DNA of 64,000 bases from Varroa destructor (taxonomy: Eukaryota > Arthropoda > Arachnida > Mesostigmata > Varroidae): assembly GCF_002443255.2 (NCBI RefSeq), contig NW_019211455.1, positions 41,600,837 through 41,664,836 on the forward strand, read 5' to 3'. This document shows, in pieces, positions 10,701 through 25,480 of the stretch. Within the stretch, counting starts at the first letter, position 1, and the number at the start of each line of letters is the position of its first letter. The notes below the pieces were generated by a model. That model was not told the origin of the DNA. It made no database searches and worked only from the letters and a program-made list of their open reading frames with translations. A program made the translations under genes and the position numbers.

Positions 10701-13700
10701 ATAGTAGGACTGTCTCGATGAATTTTCGCCACAGCTATACGCACATTTTCCGAAGCTGAATTCTGATGTTTTCCAAGAATAATATATATGGAACTTCTCT
10801 AGTTCTGTTGTTAATCCGACTGGAGAATATAATGTTCTCCGTAATGCTAAACATTGTCTAGAGCAAAAAGTACATTAATCTTCTTCCGAGATTATTCATT
10901 TAGTAGAGATTGTACAAACAACTTTATTGCTTTTAGTCAGGTCTAAGTCAAACTAGTTGCCTAGGTCTTAAACCTATTTCTAAAGACTATTGCACCTGCT
11001 TGTATATCTTTCCTCCGATCGAATGATTTAGGTTGGCTGCCATTCCAGTCTTTCTGAAAAACTATTGACTGGATAGGTTCTCGTTTCTCGTTATTTTTCG
11101 CAGGGCGCAAGCAGACATCGCCATGCTTCAGGAAGTTACACCCGTGACATTGAATCTGATTCAGCAAAACTTGGAATCAGATTACCACATTTTACATTCA
11201 GGCAATCTGTTTCTATAAATGCTATTATTTTTATTTATTTATTTTATAATTTTATTCGTATTATAATTAAGGTATTATAATATTATTCGATATTCAAATT
11301 GTGTTCAACAAAAGTGTGTGCATGATGATGATGATTATCTCTATGAATTCCGTTGGGTTTGTAATATATACTATAAAATGTAGTTTTTTTTTAGTGAAAC
11401 GTTTTTGTAACCGTTCTGTGTTATTGTTGAGAAACGCAGGATGTCATAGCAGAGAAAACAGGAAACGGGATTTTTGCATTATCCATTGCGTTTCGTGTCC
11501 TCTTGAGGAAAACGTTGCCAATAGCCGATTAATAATGACTAATACCAGTCCTGATTCTTTCTAGTTTATATGATTCGCTTAGCAAGAGATGATCAAATTA
11601 CATTTGATGCACGAAAACTCCGTCAATAATCATTACGTAGCAATATGAAGTTGCTTTTTCTAAAATTAGAATCATTTAGTTGATAGAAGTCGCATTTGGT
11701 CTTGTCTAGATCAAGGCCACCTTGCGTAAGGAGTGTGTATACAATTTGCCAATCTATATCTTGAAAGGCGTGTATGGTACAGACTTTTGTGATAATATTT
11801 GGTAAGAAAAATGTTCATGTTGTAGTTCATCGAAGCCAATATAAGAAGGTCGTATCAATTGTTGAATTCCATAGGTCTTAGTGACTACTTCACAGCCATT
11901 TTGGTTCACAAGAAGCGTATTAAGCTCGGTAATAGTCGCGTTTTTGAGTTCTCAAGTTCGTCGATGGGTCGAAAACTTCAAGTCGTTGAGGTAAGTCGAA
12001 ACGGTGGTACAGTTTTTAGCTATAACTAAGTACTTTCTTTTTGTTGTCCTTTTTGTAAACATATTTTGAATTACATTACTGAGGATTCATCTGCTCGGAA
12101 ATTTACAGTGCCAAAAACAATAAGAGGGTCATGGCACATCAGCATTGGCCACGGTTCTAGCTACGCAAGTACTTAATTAGAAATATTTAATTATCTTATG
12201 TACTTTTTGATGTTTTTTCTTTTACAAAAAATCTGTCGAGGTAGACACTGATCAAAATTAACTGGCCGAAGTGTGCCATATGCAACATTTCCTTTTACAT
12301 CTGGATTACGACTTGTACATTTTAGGTTTCGTTTAAGAAACGCCACAGTCTGTTTATTTTAAATACTCATTTGGAGAGTACAGCAGAGTTTTCTGATGTG
12401 CGAAAAGAACAACTCCGAAAATGTTTCCGAAACATCAACAAGATCCCCACAGATACGGCTGTACTCTTTGCGGGAGACCTGAACCTGCGTGACAAAGAGG
12501 TTGGTGCATTCTCTTTAGTTTCGTTAGGGTTATTTTATTTTTCGCATATAGATTAAATATATCTCCTGCTTAATCACATCTGTATATGATAGTCTTTTAT
12601 TATAGTGAATTTTACTTGTCTTATGCTGCATCTGATTAGCTGTCATTAAATATTAATCCTCGTACAGTACAAACAAGTAAGCTGCTCAAGATACACAAAC
12701 CTGGTTTTTATTCAAACTTCTTCGTTCCAAATATCCACGTATAATATGCGCGATTATTAATATGACATTTATTTTTTTACTAACATAAATTTGAAGTTCA
12801 GCTGTTGCCACAAGCAATAGGTCGTTCACAACGATGTGCGCAACAATACCCAAAAAAATTAATTAACCTTCACATAATCAGTTAATTCAGGTTAGGTGGC
12901 TGATGATTTTTCAGGCACGAAGATAAAGAAACTAATCTGATCAGAAGGATCGTCATTAAGGCTTATGTAGTTTCTAATAATATGGACTAGATGGGTTTTT
13001 TTTTACTTTCATTCACATTAGCTGGATGAGATTGGCGGAATCCCGCCCGGAATCGTCGATGTTTGGGCTGAGCAGGGCTCGCGACCCGAAGCGCGGTACA
13101 CGTGGGATATGACGCGAAATGATAACCTTTTGTGGAACGGGAGTTTTCGACCTAAGTAAGTAGACAAAGAAAGACTAATAAGAACAATAATAAGCGTAGC
13201 GATAATGCCACAGCAAATAATGTGTATGTATGTTCGAAACCGTAAGCTCTTTATTTCTATAATGACGACACGTTATTTATATTGAACTACTACTACAATA
13301 TATTACTCTATATAAACTTATACATGTACGTGACAAAACTGTAAGAATGTGGTGATGAATAATGTATTACGTCAAAATTATGCTACATGGTAATTATATT
13401 GAGACTTGTCTGATATAATATTCTATTTATAAATTTTTGGAAAAATGTAATTGAGAATATAGCAAGGAATGAAAGTTAGTATGCAGGTCTCAGCATTTCC
13501 ACAGATGGCCATGTCCCAATACACTAGAATTTCCTAACCCAATATTTGCCTACATATGCCGACATATCCTTCTTGATATTTTCTAGAGGTGACCAAATTT
13601 AACCCAAGTAATTTCGCTATTTGCCTGTGCGATCGTTTTGTGTGTCTATTAATTTTAAATCGTGCGTAGGTGTCGCTTTGATCGAATGTACTACAGGAAG

Positions 13701-13826
13701 TCCGCTAGCCAGGAGACTCAGCTTCGTCCAGCCTACTTTGGCCTTATAGGAATCGAGCGCCTGTTACCACATCGGTGTTTTCCCAGCGACCATTGGGGTC
13801 TCTACGCGCATTTCCGGTTGATCTAA
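7723..13826 (+). CDS. TDP2: Tyrosyl-DNA phosphodiesterase 2 (8 exons, complete)
   Basis: Mg2+-dependent phosphodiesterase of the exonuclease-endonuclease-phosphatase (EEP) fold that removes topoisomerase 2 peptides from DNA 5' ends in the nucleus. Exons: 7723-7829, 9519-9749, 10114-10311, 11104-11201 (or -11208), 11875 (or 11882)-11990, 12326-12499, 13022-13155, 13670-13826. Phases join throughout, giving 404 aa (human 362). A UBA-like domain lies near residues 50-97. The catalytic domain starts at ISWNIDGL (Asn157) and contains LQEV (Glu189), THLEST (His265, Glu267), FAGDLNLRD (Asp301, Asn303) and SDHWGL (Asp393, His394); all EEP signature residues are present. The extra N-terminal length carries two acidic SUMO-interaction-like motifs. 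The exon 4/5 junction is ambiguous: a GC donor (TCAG|GC) with acceptor 11874, or a weak GT donor at 11209 with acceptor 11881. The two products have equal length and differ by two residues. Confidence 0.95.
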
Positions 13827-16800
13827 GTAAACCGAATTCAACTTGATTCTAATAGGCCGAATACTTCGGCATTTTGGGAAATCAGTTGTCGACCGGGACA
13901 CGAATCATTTGTCATTATACTGCCTAATGTATACATTTTATATCTCCTTATATAAATGTTAAAGGACTGAAGTTTTTGACCAGCTAAATATGTATGTTTA
14001 GAACCTACTTAAAACTGCTAAAGGTTCAGATGTTATCGTGCATCTTCGCTATAGCTGTATGGTTGTTTGCGTTCAGACGAATGATTCCTAGTTGCGAGAC
14101 GAAGAGCCTATACAAGTCAGTCTGGCTGGACAGTCCTTCATCGTCTTTTATCAGGCTTGTATAGCCGGTACTAGCTACCTTTACAACAAATCAGTTGTTA
14201 CCATGTTATAGAAGTCTTATAATCGTCGCTGCTGAAATTAATTGAAGAGGTCAAGAAGCTGAAAGGAAATCTAACTTAGCCTAGCATCATAGTTTGAATT
14301 GGTGCTTAGAGTTACGGGCATTTCCTGAGGATCTATTTGTAGACGTCTATCTTCTGCCTTAGATAAGTTGAACTAGAGTAAACAGACGTCAATGGATCTT
14401 TATTTCAACTTCAGTTAATTGTCAATAAAAGATTTGTCTACTATTCAGCTCATACAATTTTTGAAGGATACATTTTACAATGCAGTTGAATATTTCTGCA
14501 TAAATAGTCAGGCTATTTGAAAGACTATAACTAAGGAATATAGATACTGCAGACCACATAGGGAAATCAATTCAGGATTTTATCATAGTCGAACCAGTTC
14601 AATGGTGTTGTAAAACAATGTGTCACTTATGCTCATTAGGCTTGCAATAGTTAGTGGTTTAAAAGTTTGTCTACTACGAAGATCACTTTCTTTGTAAAAA
14701 AAAAATTAAACATAATACCTGCACTTCTCAACTTTCCAAGTTTTTGTCAATCCATTTCATAATCACGTTTTAATATGGATTGAGTTTTGAACATTCAAAA
14801 ACATCAGATCATCACTGTCAGGTCGTTTAATAGTCCTAAAAATTATTAGCATAAGTTTTTATATGTGAAGTTGAGTTGAAGTGGCATCATGGCTTCTAGA
14901 TACCTAATTGTACTATGAACAGTTCCTGCGTCTTCATTATGTAGATAAGGGGAAGTTTAGATTTTAGAAAAGCACATTCTGGAACCGGAATGAGCACTTT
15001 GTCCTTGGCATCTTCAACACTTAAGCCGTCGGCATAAAATTTACATTAAACGCACTCAGAATTGAATATCCTAGTAAATATTAATCGGGAGGCCACAGGA
15101 AGATTGAAGATGATTACAGAGCACTTCTTCTCGTATCTGTTACAAAATGCGTGAACATTAAATCTCCTATTAGTTTTCCTTTGCGTCTATCACATCATTA
15201 TATCGAATTTTTTCATTACGTTGGGAATACATTTCGACTTATATGCATGAGATGCAAAAAAATGCAATATATTTCACTTAAATGAGATAAATTGCATTTT
15301 TATAAATGTAAATAAAAATATTGAATTTAAATAAATGTGTCTACAAAATGTTAAATATGTTTATCAAAATATTTATATACAGAATAAATTATCACAATCT
15401 TGATAATTTTTAATAATATTTCATAATTATTCACAACTTTATATTCAGATTATTACTAAAACATTTTATTTACTTTGATAATTTATGGGGTTATTCTTGA
15501 TAATGTTCTTAGTTGTATTTGCAAGCACACAAATGCTTTAAAAAAATGCTCCAGTTTTACAAAAATTACTCCAAAGTTTTTCCCTATTTTTGATCATTGA
15601 CCGCTTTGATGTAGTTACAGCAACCTATATTACGAGAGCATACAATGCAGTCTGTGTAAAAAAGTTATTATTCATTTTGTGACATACAAAGTTATCTGCT
15701 TGGCTCTATATTAATTAGAAGTTGAATGAGGCGTCAATAGAAGCAATGCAGGGCTTGTTTCAACGATGATAGAAAATTGGTCTTTGAATAAAATTATAAT
15801 AATGTGTATAAGTAAGTGAATATTGGATCGTCACTATTAGCCTTGTCTTCGAACTTAGAAATTTTTGTTGGATTTATTCGATATCCCTGTTATAAGCCTC
15901 GCTATATCCTCTCGCCGATTTCCTTCAGAATCTTTTGTGATTTTCAATTTTTCATTTGGTAAATGCGTTAATGGTTTTGTTTCAAACACCTCTTTAATAG
16001 ACTTAATAGACGTAATGTAATTTCGATCTATCAGAGTGCAGTATATATTTAAGACCGCTGGACAGAAAGATCGACTCCGGAAAACTTTGGCTCTATTGTT
16101 CTTTCATGGTTAAGTGAATATATAACTTGGAACATGGGCACAACTTTTCAATATAGATTTCTTCTGATGACGCTTTTCTATATTATTTTAGCTTACACAT
16201 GACCATTTAAATAATTCTGAGAAACTCATATTTACAAATGTAAAATGTTTGTGTGGACTAGTCATAAAATAGACGCGCTCCCCTGAATGGCAAAACAAGC
16301 ACTAGTATTTCGTCGACGACACGGCGACGACGAAGAAGACCTCTTTAATAAAAGGCAGTCGGGGCGCCCTAAAGCCCAGGGAAGGCTTACCTTAATGACT
16401 TGATTATATATACAACAAGGATACGGATCCGACGGGGCATTCGGCCATCTCTTTATACGGTATAAGGTAGGCTAAAACTGGGCATTGTCACGCCCATGGT
16501 TTCCGCTGCCAAATAAGATGAGTCTTAAGGTTAGTCTGTGTTCATAAGTATTGTCCTTGCCTGTATCTATTTTAAGTTGTTATTTCTTGAATTGCATGAC
16601 CCTTCTCTGCGCAGGTGCTTATAAAGGTCAGTAGAGTTCACATGTTGAAATGAATATTTTGATGTGCAATGACCATTTCATATCGTGCTGTTGGCATTTT
16701 AACATGAGCATTCGATTATAATAAATTCCCTGCGGTGCAGTCAACGAACCTGCAGCTTTTCATGTCGCTGCCATATCCAACACACCATACTCAACCTGGA

Positions 16801-18416
16801 CATCAAGTTCCATCGTGACGCCTTTGCGCAATCTCCACAGGGACCTGTCCACGGTATGATCTACACACACATGCAGTTATAATAAATATCGACATTAATT
16901 AACCTACCCTTCAAGATCGAAGTAATGATACCGTCTCTGCCCCTCTGTCCAGGGTAAAGGAATAGTTCGGTGTATCGCCGAAAAAATAAACGGATCTACA
17001 CCGAAGACTTGTTCTTTAAGCCAGGCTATAATATGTGAGAAGTATTTGGATTGCTGCTTCTGTTTGAAACAACGGCGCCATCTTGGACTCTCAACGTGAG
17101 AGAACACCATGATGTAACTGTTCCATACCCTTGGGAATAGCACGGTCAAGCAGAATAAGTGCATCCCGCCGCCAGTGAACGTTTTCCATTTCCGTATCGA
17201 AACTGACGTTGATGTAACTCAGCTATTTTTCCAGCTAAACGTCCCAAAGGATCAGAGCGCGACTACCCTCTCAACGCCTGACGGTAATCGCAGTCAATTG
17301 GCTCATTTGTGTTGTATTGTTCGACTGAAAATGTATTCTTTTTTAGGTCCGTAGCAATTTTTTCAGTACGTGTTTTTGTTTGTACAGAGTTAAGCACAAT
17401 TAATTGAGTCTTCCGCGTATGAAACATTTATAAACGATATGGAGCTCTAAGCATGCAAATTCGTTTCTTAAGAGATTATTGAAATAGGTGATATCTCCAG
17501 TTTCAGTGAGGTGCAGTTAGAATATACCATATTAAATGTACAGTATGTGATATAAAGCTAACAAAATTTCATCAAAATTTAAATGCGCCTATTGAGTGGA
17601 CACTGCCTATCGTTTTAAAGGACATTGATAAACCATTTACACGTTATTTAATTTTCTGGTTTCCCGGGAAACTAAGAAATCGGAACATCGCTATGCGAAC
17701 GGATATACGGTATAGTAGAAGTAAAACTGCCTGCACTTTCATTGCATTCAGCATTCATGTAAAAATAACCAATAATAACTTTTCGCATCAAAATAGCCTT
17801 AATATTTCTTTAAAAAAATATTTGTCTTGTGTACTAGATCTAAAATAATACATTTGATATGTATAAAGTGCTTTCAGCTTTTTCGCCTCTAGTTTGATGT
17901 TTCTAGTTTCTGTACTGACGTATGATACCGTCATTGCCGGCGTATGATGAAATAACGTTTTTTCTTTTCTTTTAATGATAAAACATTTCACAACATGCAT
18001 AGTAATTATTAGCTGAAAAGAGCTATAAAACGTTCACAAATTTAACTTGAACTGGTCTTTATATTTTACGTTTTGTATTTAAGTTTCATTTTAGTTGTTA
18101 TAATATCAAACTGACAAACCAACAAAGTATTCATTATCGAGCAAACATAGGTTCTAATAATAAAAATATACGTTTTTCGTAGTATACAAATAGGTACAGG
18201 CTAACTCTATGGCAAGTGTTTTGTTTTGAGTTCACTGTTGTCATCAGTCCATTTCTATTAATATAGGTAGAGATAACAACACGTACGATTTCCATAACGT
18301 CGTAATAGAGATGCGGTATTTCTTCTCTTACAGTGCGTTGCCCGTTCAGCGAATACCAGATCGTTTCCATAGAAAAGTTTCAGATTCAAGAAAAAATTGC
18401 TTAATAATGTAATAAA

Positions 18417-18419
<3 letters not shown>

Positions 18420-18452
<33 letters not shown>
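18420..18452. repeat. (TA)16 microsatellite
   Basis: Uninterrupted TA dinucleotide run. Confidence 0.95.
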
Positions 18453-18457
<5 letters not shown>

Positions 18458-18667
18458 ACGAACTCGGTCAATGGGAAAGTCCTTTATGAGGTATAAGAGA
18501 ATAATCGTAATACTAATTTTTAGAAAAAATCGGGGCTTGATCAAAATTTCTACGGCTTTAACTTATAGAAACTGTTCCCATAAATTTAGAAAATCTCATA
18601 TCTTCCCAATTAGTAATCCGCTTGACTGAAGCAAAAATTCAGCTTAGATACCGCGCGTCTGAATCGG

Positions 18668-18730
18668 ACTGTTCTGCTATAGGATTGCGCTTTTGTTACA
18701 GCGCTCGCGAGACTACGGGTTTCAATCCGC
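18668..18730 (+). repeat. tRNA-like (SINE-type) fragment
   Basis: A box-B-like element (cgggtttcaatccgc, 18716-18730) follows a degenerate box-A-like region (gactgttctgctataggatt) at tRNA-like spacing, with a GCG-rich arm between. No cloverleaf closes. It is probably another degenerate tRNA-derived repeat. Confidence 0.35.
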
Positions 18731-21700
18731 AGCAAGCTCGTTGATACGGGGCGTAGCTATCATTTATATGCACAATATCCTGAAAATATGTCTAAAAATG
18801 CTCTGTGAATGTGAGCTATCCAGGATTACAAACCACAGTAACATGAGCATCACCTTTCTGTAGTGGACTATCGCACGTATTCACAACATAAAGATGACGC
18901 TGAAAATGGAAATACTTAAGAAGCCGCTTCCTACCATTAATTATCTGCAACAGTTGTCAGTTATCTTAGCTAGCGGCAGATCAAATAGGATGCTGCCCAA
19001 TCAAGTCGATCAAAACATTCTCTATATAGAAGTTAACGGCCAGTTTGAACATTATTAATTGCAAAGTGAATCGCCCAAATAAGGTCTAACGGCTAGTCTT
19101 TCCTTTAGGCCTCTTTGAGCCGTTGCATCTTTGCAATTTTTCGCCTGCTATCAAATCAAAATTCAATTCCATTCTAATTTCTTGTGTACAGCGACATAGT
19201 CTAGCGACACCTTAACGAGTTAAAAACACGCAACGTCACTGGGCGCTAAATATTTATTTGTTATTAAATTATTAAATTAAATTAAAGGATTAAAGAATAT
19301 TTTCAAAACGACTACGTAATGGTAGTTCGAGTTGTGATTGCAGTGGATAGTGTTTATATCGAGTAAATAAGATTCTAAAGAATGACACTTTTAGCACATA
19401 CAAATAACGTTGTCAAAATACCTTTTTTTTTTGTTTTTTTAGATATAATCTCAATAACAACTTTACATACAAACAGAGTTTACATACTCCACCTTATAAT
19501 ATAAAATATATACACAAGCTGCAAAGGTTGAGTGAAAGAGTTAAGTATACTCACTGTTAATTTCAAACCAACCCTGGAGAGCCTTATATGTTCAAAAAGA
19601 ATCCATATGATCCTTCGTCGTAGTGAGTGAATACAGCCTGAGTCACATGGGAAAACACATGGAGGACGTAAGGTGAGTTCATGAAAATAACTAGCCGCAT
19701 GACCACTTAAATGGATTTCGGGATGTTCTGATAAGAAACATGACGATGCATGGTCGTATGTTTGCAGCGTAAAGTTGAGATTGAGGGTATCCGCGCGAGC
19801 CTCATCATAGTACAGGAATTTCATTAGGGTACTCAGTGAAGGAAGGAAAACGGTGTATCTTATTGTTGTTCATCAAAAATAGATTTTCTATTTAAGAAAG
19901 CAGATGTGAGTTGGAATTTTTGAATGGCCTTGCCTATTCTATTGAAGGTAATATCGGACGTAATTTTTATATATTTTAAAAGAAAAACAAAAATTTAAAG
20001 GGACGATATATTAAAGGGACGATGGGATAGTTTAACAATTAATTCATTAGTTAGATAAGTAGCAAAGAGAAATCTGCACAAATATTAATCGGTTTTATTT
20101 GTAGCTTTGGGTAGATCTAAACATACGCGATGTCAAATTAAAAGAATAATTAAGAGTAGACAATCCTATTGATCTAACAAATCATGTCAATTTGAGAGAG
20201 TAGATTTTAGAAAGAAATAATATAAAACGTAGTCATAAAATAAGAAAAACATAGAATAGCTCTAAAATTTACGAGATAATAAATAATACGAGATATTGAG
20301 AAAACTTCATACTGGCCTATGGATTATTCGGACCCATATCCTATAAAGACTATAATATACGTTTACTTAAACTACTATTCTACAGTAATTGTCTTTTGCG
20401 ATTTTCATGTCAAAGATCATTGTTATTATACGGGGTAAACAAGGAGCAGGTATTGTAATAGTTTGGAAAAGATTTCATTTATTAATCCAATTACAGCCAA
20501 CACATCTGAACCTACCAGATTTATAACTTTTCTTAACACTACGCTATCATAGAACGCCCCTACAATTCATCTCGCCCAAGAGAACAATAACCTCCTGATG
20601 ACCGTACGCGCAGTAATTCAACTTTCAGGCCTGCTATATAACTACTACATCTTGATCTAGAAAATCTAAGATTTGACCTATCTAGTTAATTACAAAAGAA
20701 TCATATTATATCAAATGAATTTGTTGCGTCACCGGAAATCGGTTCAAACCAGAAATTTCTACCCTTTCCTTTTCTCTGTTTATTTTTTATATTATTATTA
20801 TGACAATGTATGTATACAAAGTCATGCGTTTAAAGTGGAGAACACCTTTGCAGGCTGTTTGTTATATCGAGCGTGTGTCAGTCTGCTCTGAGTAACATCA
20901 GACTAATTTTTTTTTAAAAATAAAACAACAAACTCGTCGCGGCGGATAACACCGCGTCTTTGTCGAAATCCGATCAAAGATCACCTATCATTCAATCTTT
21001 TTGAGTAAGACCAATCCCCGCTAAGGTTTATAACTTTCTTCTTTACCCTAAATTGTCAAATTACATTGCTACCATTTTGTATTCGGCTTCTGAAAAGCCC
21101 GAGAAAAATTTCCGTAAGACAAGCCGGAAGATCCTTATGGGGTTCAAATTGGCGAGGCTTGAAAATTAATCAAAAAGCTATATTCGCTTGGGTTTGTTAC
21201 TGAAAGTGATGGTCGCGTTAGGAAAGAGAATATCTATTACCGACTGGGTCGTTCATATAGGCTCTAATAGTCAGTCTTTTTGTGCATTTTTGAGAGTTTT
21301 TTTTCCATCTTTTGAACTTTTTGGCCATCTTAGCCTTTATATTTTTAAGACTTTTTTTCGCTATAACTTCGCTAAGACTTAATTTCGCTATAATTTTTCA
21401 TAGCTACATTTTAGCAAGTTTCTACTTACCGATATCGTTTAGTACAAAGTCACTATTAAAAACTTATTATCGGGCGAAAAAAGGAGATTAATGTTTTCGA
21501 AATGACTAGTTAGTGGTAATTATAAGGGTGGTACTGAATAACTATGACCGTGAGAAATCAGACTTTTAAACTTCATTGAAATGTTTGTTATTCAAAAACA
21601 GTCTCAGAAAAAAGTATCAGAGAAATCTTTATATATAAAGTTTTCCACCATCACTTATTCACCGCTTCCACAGATCTTGGTTATTTACCTCTGCCAAGAT

Positions 21701-24700
21701 TGAAAATTGCAGAAAAAATATCGTATTCACAACCTACAATATTTTTCTCGAGAATTCTGAAATCAACATGGTTACTTTCGACGTGAACTGAAAAAGTAAT
21801 CATGGCTTATAACGTTCTTTATTTACATAAATGTTGACCCATATATATTGCGTCTGAAGGGTCTCCGTGCGTAAAAGAAACTTTTTGTAATAGTTAAGTT
21901 TTCTATAGACGCAGTATTATTGGAGATGCATTGCTTTTAAGGTTGGAGCTTGATGAAACCCTTTCGCTTCAATGGCGGGTCTTTTAAAATATCCTAGTTG
22001 GACTTACATTTTTCAACTTTGCTAGTGAAGCCACATTAATGCTTCAATTCGAGAAGACAGAAACTGGGTTTAAAATATAATGTCGTACACCGCTCAAAAT
22101 CCATGCCTATAGTTTCAACGTAAATAGCAAAATTACCACACATTCGAATTGACGTATACTTGCAAATATGTTGCTATGTCAATTTCTGTGTAAAGAAGTT
22201 ACCCTTTCGAAATGACAAAATAATGGGAGCACTCAAACCGCACAAGAAAAATTACTTCTTCTGTGGCAGGATTTCAGTAAGTCACGATTATCCGATTCTC
22301 GTGTTTACTAGAATTGTTCTCCGAGGAGCTTTCTGAGCATCCTGTTGTACAGTCCATATGCCGCTATTGCTAACGGTCGTGGAAAATTGGCTACCGAAAC
22401 GGGTAATTGTGTCGTGCGTATGATCGCTGATTTGTGAAACGCTGTTGCGGAACTGCCTGTCAAAATAGGCCACGGTGACGCGAACTCTCGATAGCGCGTC
22501 TTAAGAGACGACCTTCCAGTCCAGTAGGGCCTTGCAGTGTTCTTGAAATATTCCAGTAGTAGTAGTAGAGGTAGCAATAATGCTTTAATAATAACATAGA
22601 TTACTCTGATTGTTAAGGGAAATAAGTCGACTGATACAAACATTCCGTTTTAGCAGGAAACTTGATGCAATCATACTTCAGTACACTTCGTCAGTTACTA
22701 CTTTTGTTAAGAACTCTCCGCGCTGGAAATAACCAAATTTTTGCAAGAATTAAATACTATGTAAATCGCTTGTTTTTTTGTCAGCACAACCAGGACGCGT
22801 ATAGATAGACACGTACAGTCCACGTTTAGCTAGAGTTTGACAATGACGACAGTCTTATGTTACGTTATCACCTGGCTAGTCAGTTGCAAAAGATACTAAC
22901 CTTTAGATCTCCGAAAATGTCTTGTAATGCCGTTGAGTTTAACTGGCCAAGGGCTCGGATATCGATCTGGTTCTGCGCGAGGAACTACTGCATCTGTCTT
23001 AGCAGATTCATTTGGGTACCATTGAAATTAAAAAATTCCCCTATGTTTAGTGAGTCGGACAAAGGAGCCGTGGCGAACCCTGTCGAATAACGGCAGGAAA
23101 TAGGCTCTTAGCAATGTTTTGTGACGAAGTAAACTATTGTATAAAACTACTATTCCTTTCAATTGGTTGAGCTGCACAAGAGTTACAGGTCCACTAAGAC
23201 AATCGAGTGATCTGAAGGAAATCAGCGGGGTTGTAGCATCTTTATCTGATGTGTAAAGATGCAAATAAGGAGAGAGGTTTCTGAAGGGTGGACATATTTT
23301 CCTGCAAATAAAGTAAGCTTTACAGAAATGAGCTGAAGCTGGTGACTAAAAGCTGGCTTGCTTATGAAAGAGATGTATTGATCTTTGGCTGTGGTTCGTC
23401 ATTCGGTAACAGTGTCACTATTCCGAGTTCCACGAACAACCACAGACTATGGGCGACATCTTCGTGACGGTCGTCTGAAGTTCTGCTTACACTCCTTCAG
23501 AAAACGCTGCTTACGACTGCGACTTATCTACAATGGTTATACATATGAAAGAAATCATAGACTGAATGGCTGAGTCATAGCTGCCTTAGAGTGAGAGTTC
23601 TCACTATAAAATGTTGACAAATTTGCAGACACACTTATTTCATTCGAAACGTTAAAATATAGGTTCGTCATGACCTTCGGAATCATTGTGCACTCTTAGG
23701 TAATCTTTACGATATTCTGGGCGCACTTCAATGCAGTGACCTCGTCTGATCGAAGTCGACATCCGATACATGGGTGTATGAGTAGGTCTTGTGCAAAGGT
23801 ACTGTTATTCGTTCTATTTGTAAGTACGTGCGAGATTTTGATTCGCAATGACGATGGCTCAAGGTGCGATCGGCATAAGAAAACTTAAGGAGTCACTGGA
23901 CAACTTCGAAGATAGCGTATCCGAATGTTTTGAGCTGAAGTCTGTAAATTAAGTGCATTCTTTTCTGCGAAACCAAAAATCGTGAGCCCTTCTGCATTAA
24001 CCAGTTTAGTAGTCGTTTGTAATGTGAAAAGGACGATAGAAGTTTGCGCTGTTGACAGTGTAAAAAAAAGGAAGGAGAACTTTGGCAACTCATTTATCAG
24101 CACGGTGATCCTAATAGCAGTTCCACGATGGTTAGCATTTCTAGCATTTGTGGCCTCCGTCGCTGTTTTTGTGGTGGCAACGACGGGTTATTGCGCAATA
24201 CCATTTATAATTGGTGCAAAAGTTCGCCAGATAAGAATGAATCTTCTTCTTATAGCGAAAATCTGTATCTGAAATGGCCGTTGTTCATAGTGTAGTTTTC
24301 ACGAAGTATTTCTGAGAACAGCGAGGCATTAGATTTGAGACAGGCGTTTGCCAATCGAAACTTAAACGATCTTTGAACTAACTTAAATTGACCTACGTAA
24401 ATTTCCTCTTAGTTAGCGCCGTCTTCAGGTGATTGTTTGGCAAAACGAATACTAAAAACCTTTGGCACCCAAATAAAATAGTAACTAATAAATTGAATTA
24501 CGTTATTTTATTGCAACCCACAAATGTTATGTTGTATTATGAACCATTACATCAATTTAAAACCATCATCAAGATATGCTTTATTAAGGCAGTAGGATTT
24601 TTGATATATGCCTTCTGTGGCCTCCAAGCGTTGTGTGCCAGTTAAGAACTGGATTCGTTTATGGGTCATAATATGGCTCACTTCTGCTATATATTATACG

Positions 24701-25426
24701 GTGGAACTGGAATAACTAGTTTCTACTTTCGCAAATGTCCGGCAACCTGAATATGCTTATCACTTGTATACTGATGGACGTTACTTAATGAGATAGTGCC
24801 TGTCAGTGTTATTGATTTAGCGCCTCACTTAGTCAGACCAACAACCTATTATTATGCGTATTAATATGACGACACAGGCAATTTGTGCCCGTTATTATTT
24901 GGCTTCATGCTAGAAAAGATAATTTATATTTATTTATTGCTGAATTAGTAATCAATGTTATTTAGTGCATTTAACGTGTAGTATTGCAAAATTATCTATT
25001 GAAAAGTTATTATACGAGACAGTCTTCAACGGAAATATGTAATTAATCTATTTGTTTTTATCTGAATTTGCAACAAATATGTCTTATTGAGGACGGTCCA
25101 GCTGTATCGAAGTGGGCAGATATAAAAGTTCCCGTTTATTTTTCAGTGTTTATGTTCAATATGAACAACTCAGATGCTTTTGCAGCTGGAGAAAAGCCTA
25201 TTCTACAGGAATTCGGCCCATATGTCTATCGGCAAAATCGGCGCAAGCTTTACCAGGCACACTGACAAATGTATCGTAGGTAAATCCGCTGTAGCATCAC
25301 TCAGTGGATTGGAAGAAAGAAATCTAAGAACTGTGGTTCGAGCCGCACCACTGACACAAATACTACACAATTCGCGTCAGTAATAAAAAGATAATATTTT
25401 TAAGTATCGTGATATATTTCGGCGAC

Positions 25427-25429
<3 letters not shown>

Positions 25430-25477
<48 letters not shown>
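25430..25477. repeat. (AT)24 microsatellite inside CD36-like remnant
   Basis: AT dinucleotide run in the interval between the second and third recognisable exons. Confidence 0.95.

Positions 25478-25480
<3 letters not shown>

Larger units (their letters stand above)
13827..24116. other. Long intergenic interval, no gene seen
   Basis: About 10 kb between TDP2 and the CD36-like remnant. It is AT-rich, most strongly at about 15150-15560, where runs of A/T dominate. A (TA)16 tract and a tRNA-like fragment are listed separately. Short open frames here (for example minus strand 16904-17164 and 19480-19824) have no recognisable similarity, ATG context or splice support that I can see. Confidence 0.5.

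Noticed and set aside
16904..17164. Minus-strand frame with Trp/His-rich composition as a decayed DNA transposase
   Set aside because: Some residues recall mariner-like proteins, but no DD(E/D) pattern or terminal inverted repeats were found.
22288..22643. Overlapping minus-strand frames as a transposase or other gene
   Set aside because: Several frames are open in a slightly GC-richer patch, but no motif of a transposase, reverse transcriptase or other family is visible.
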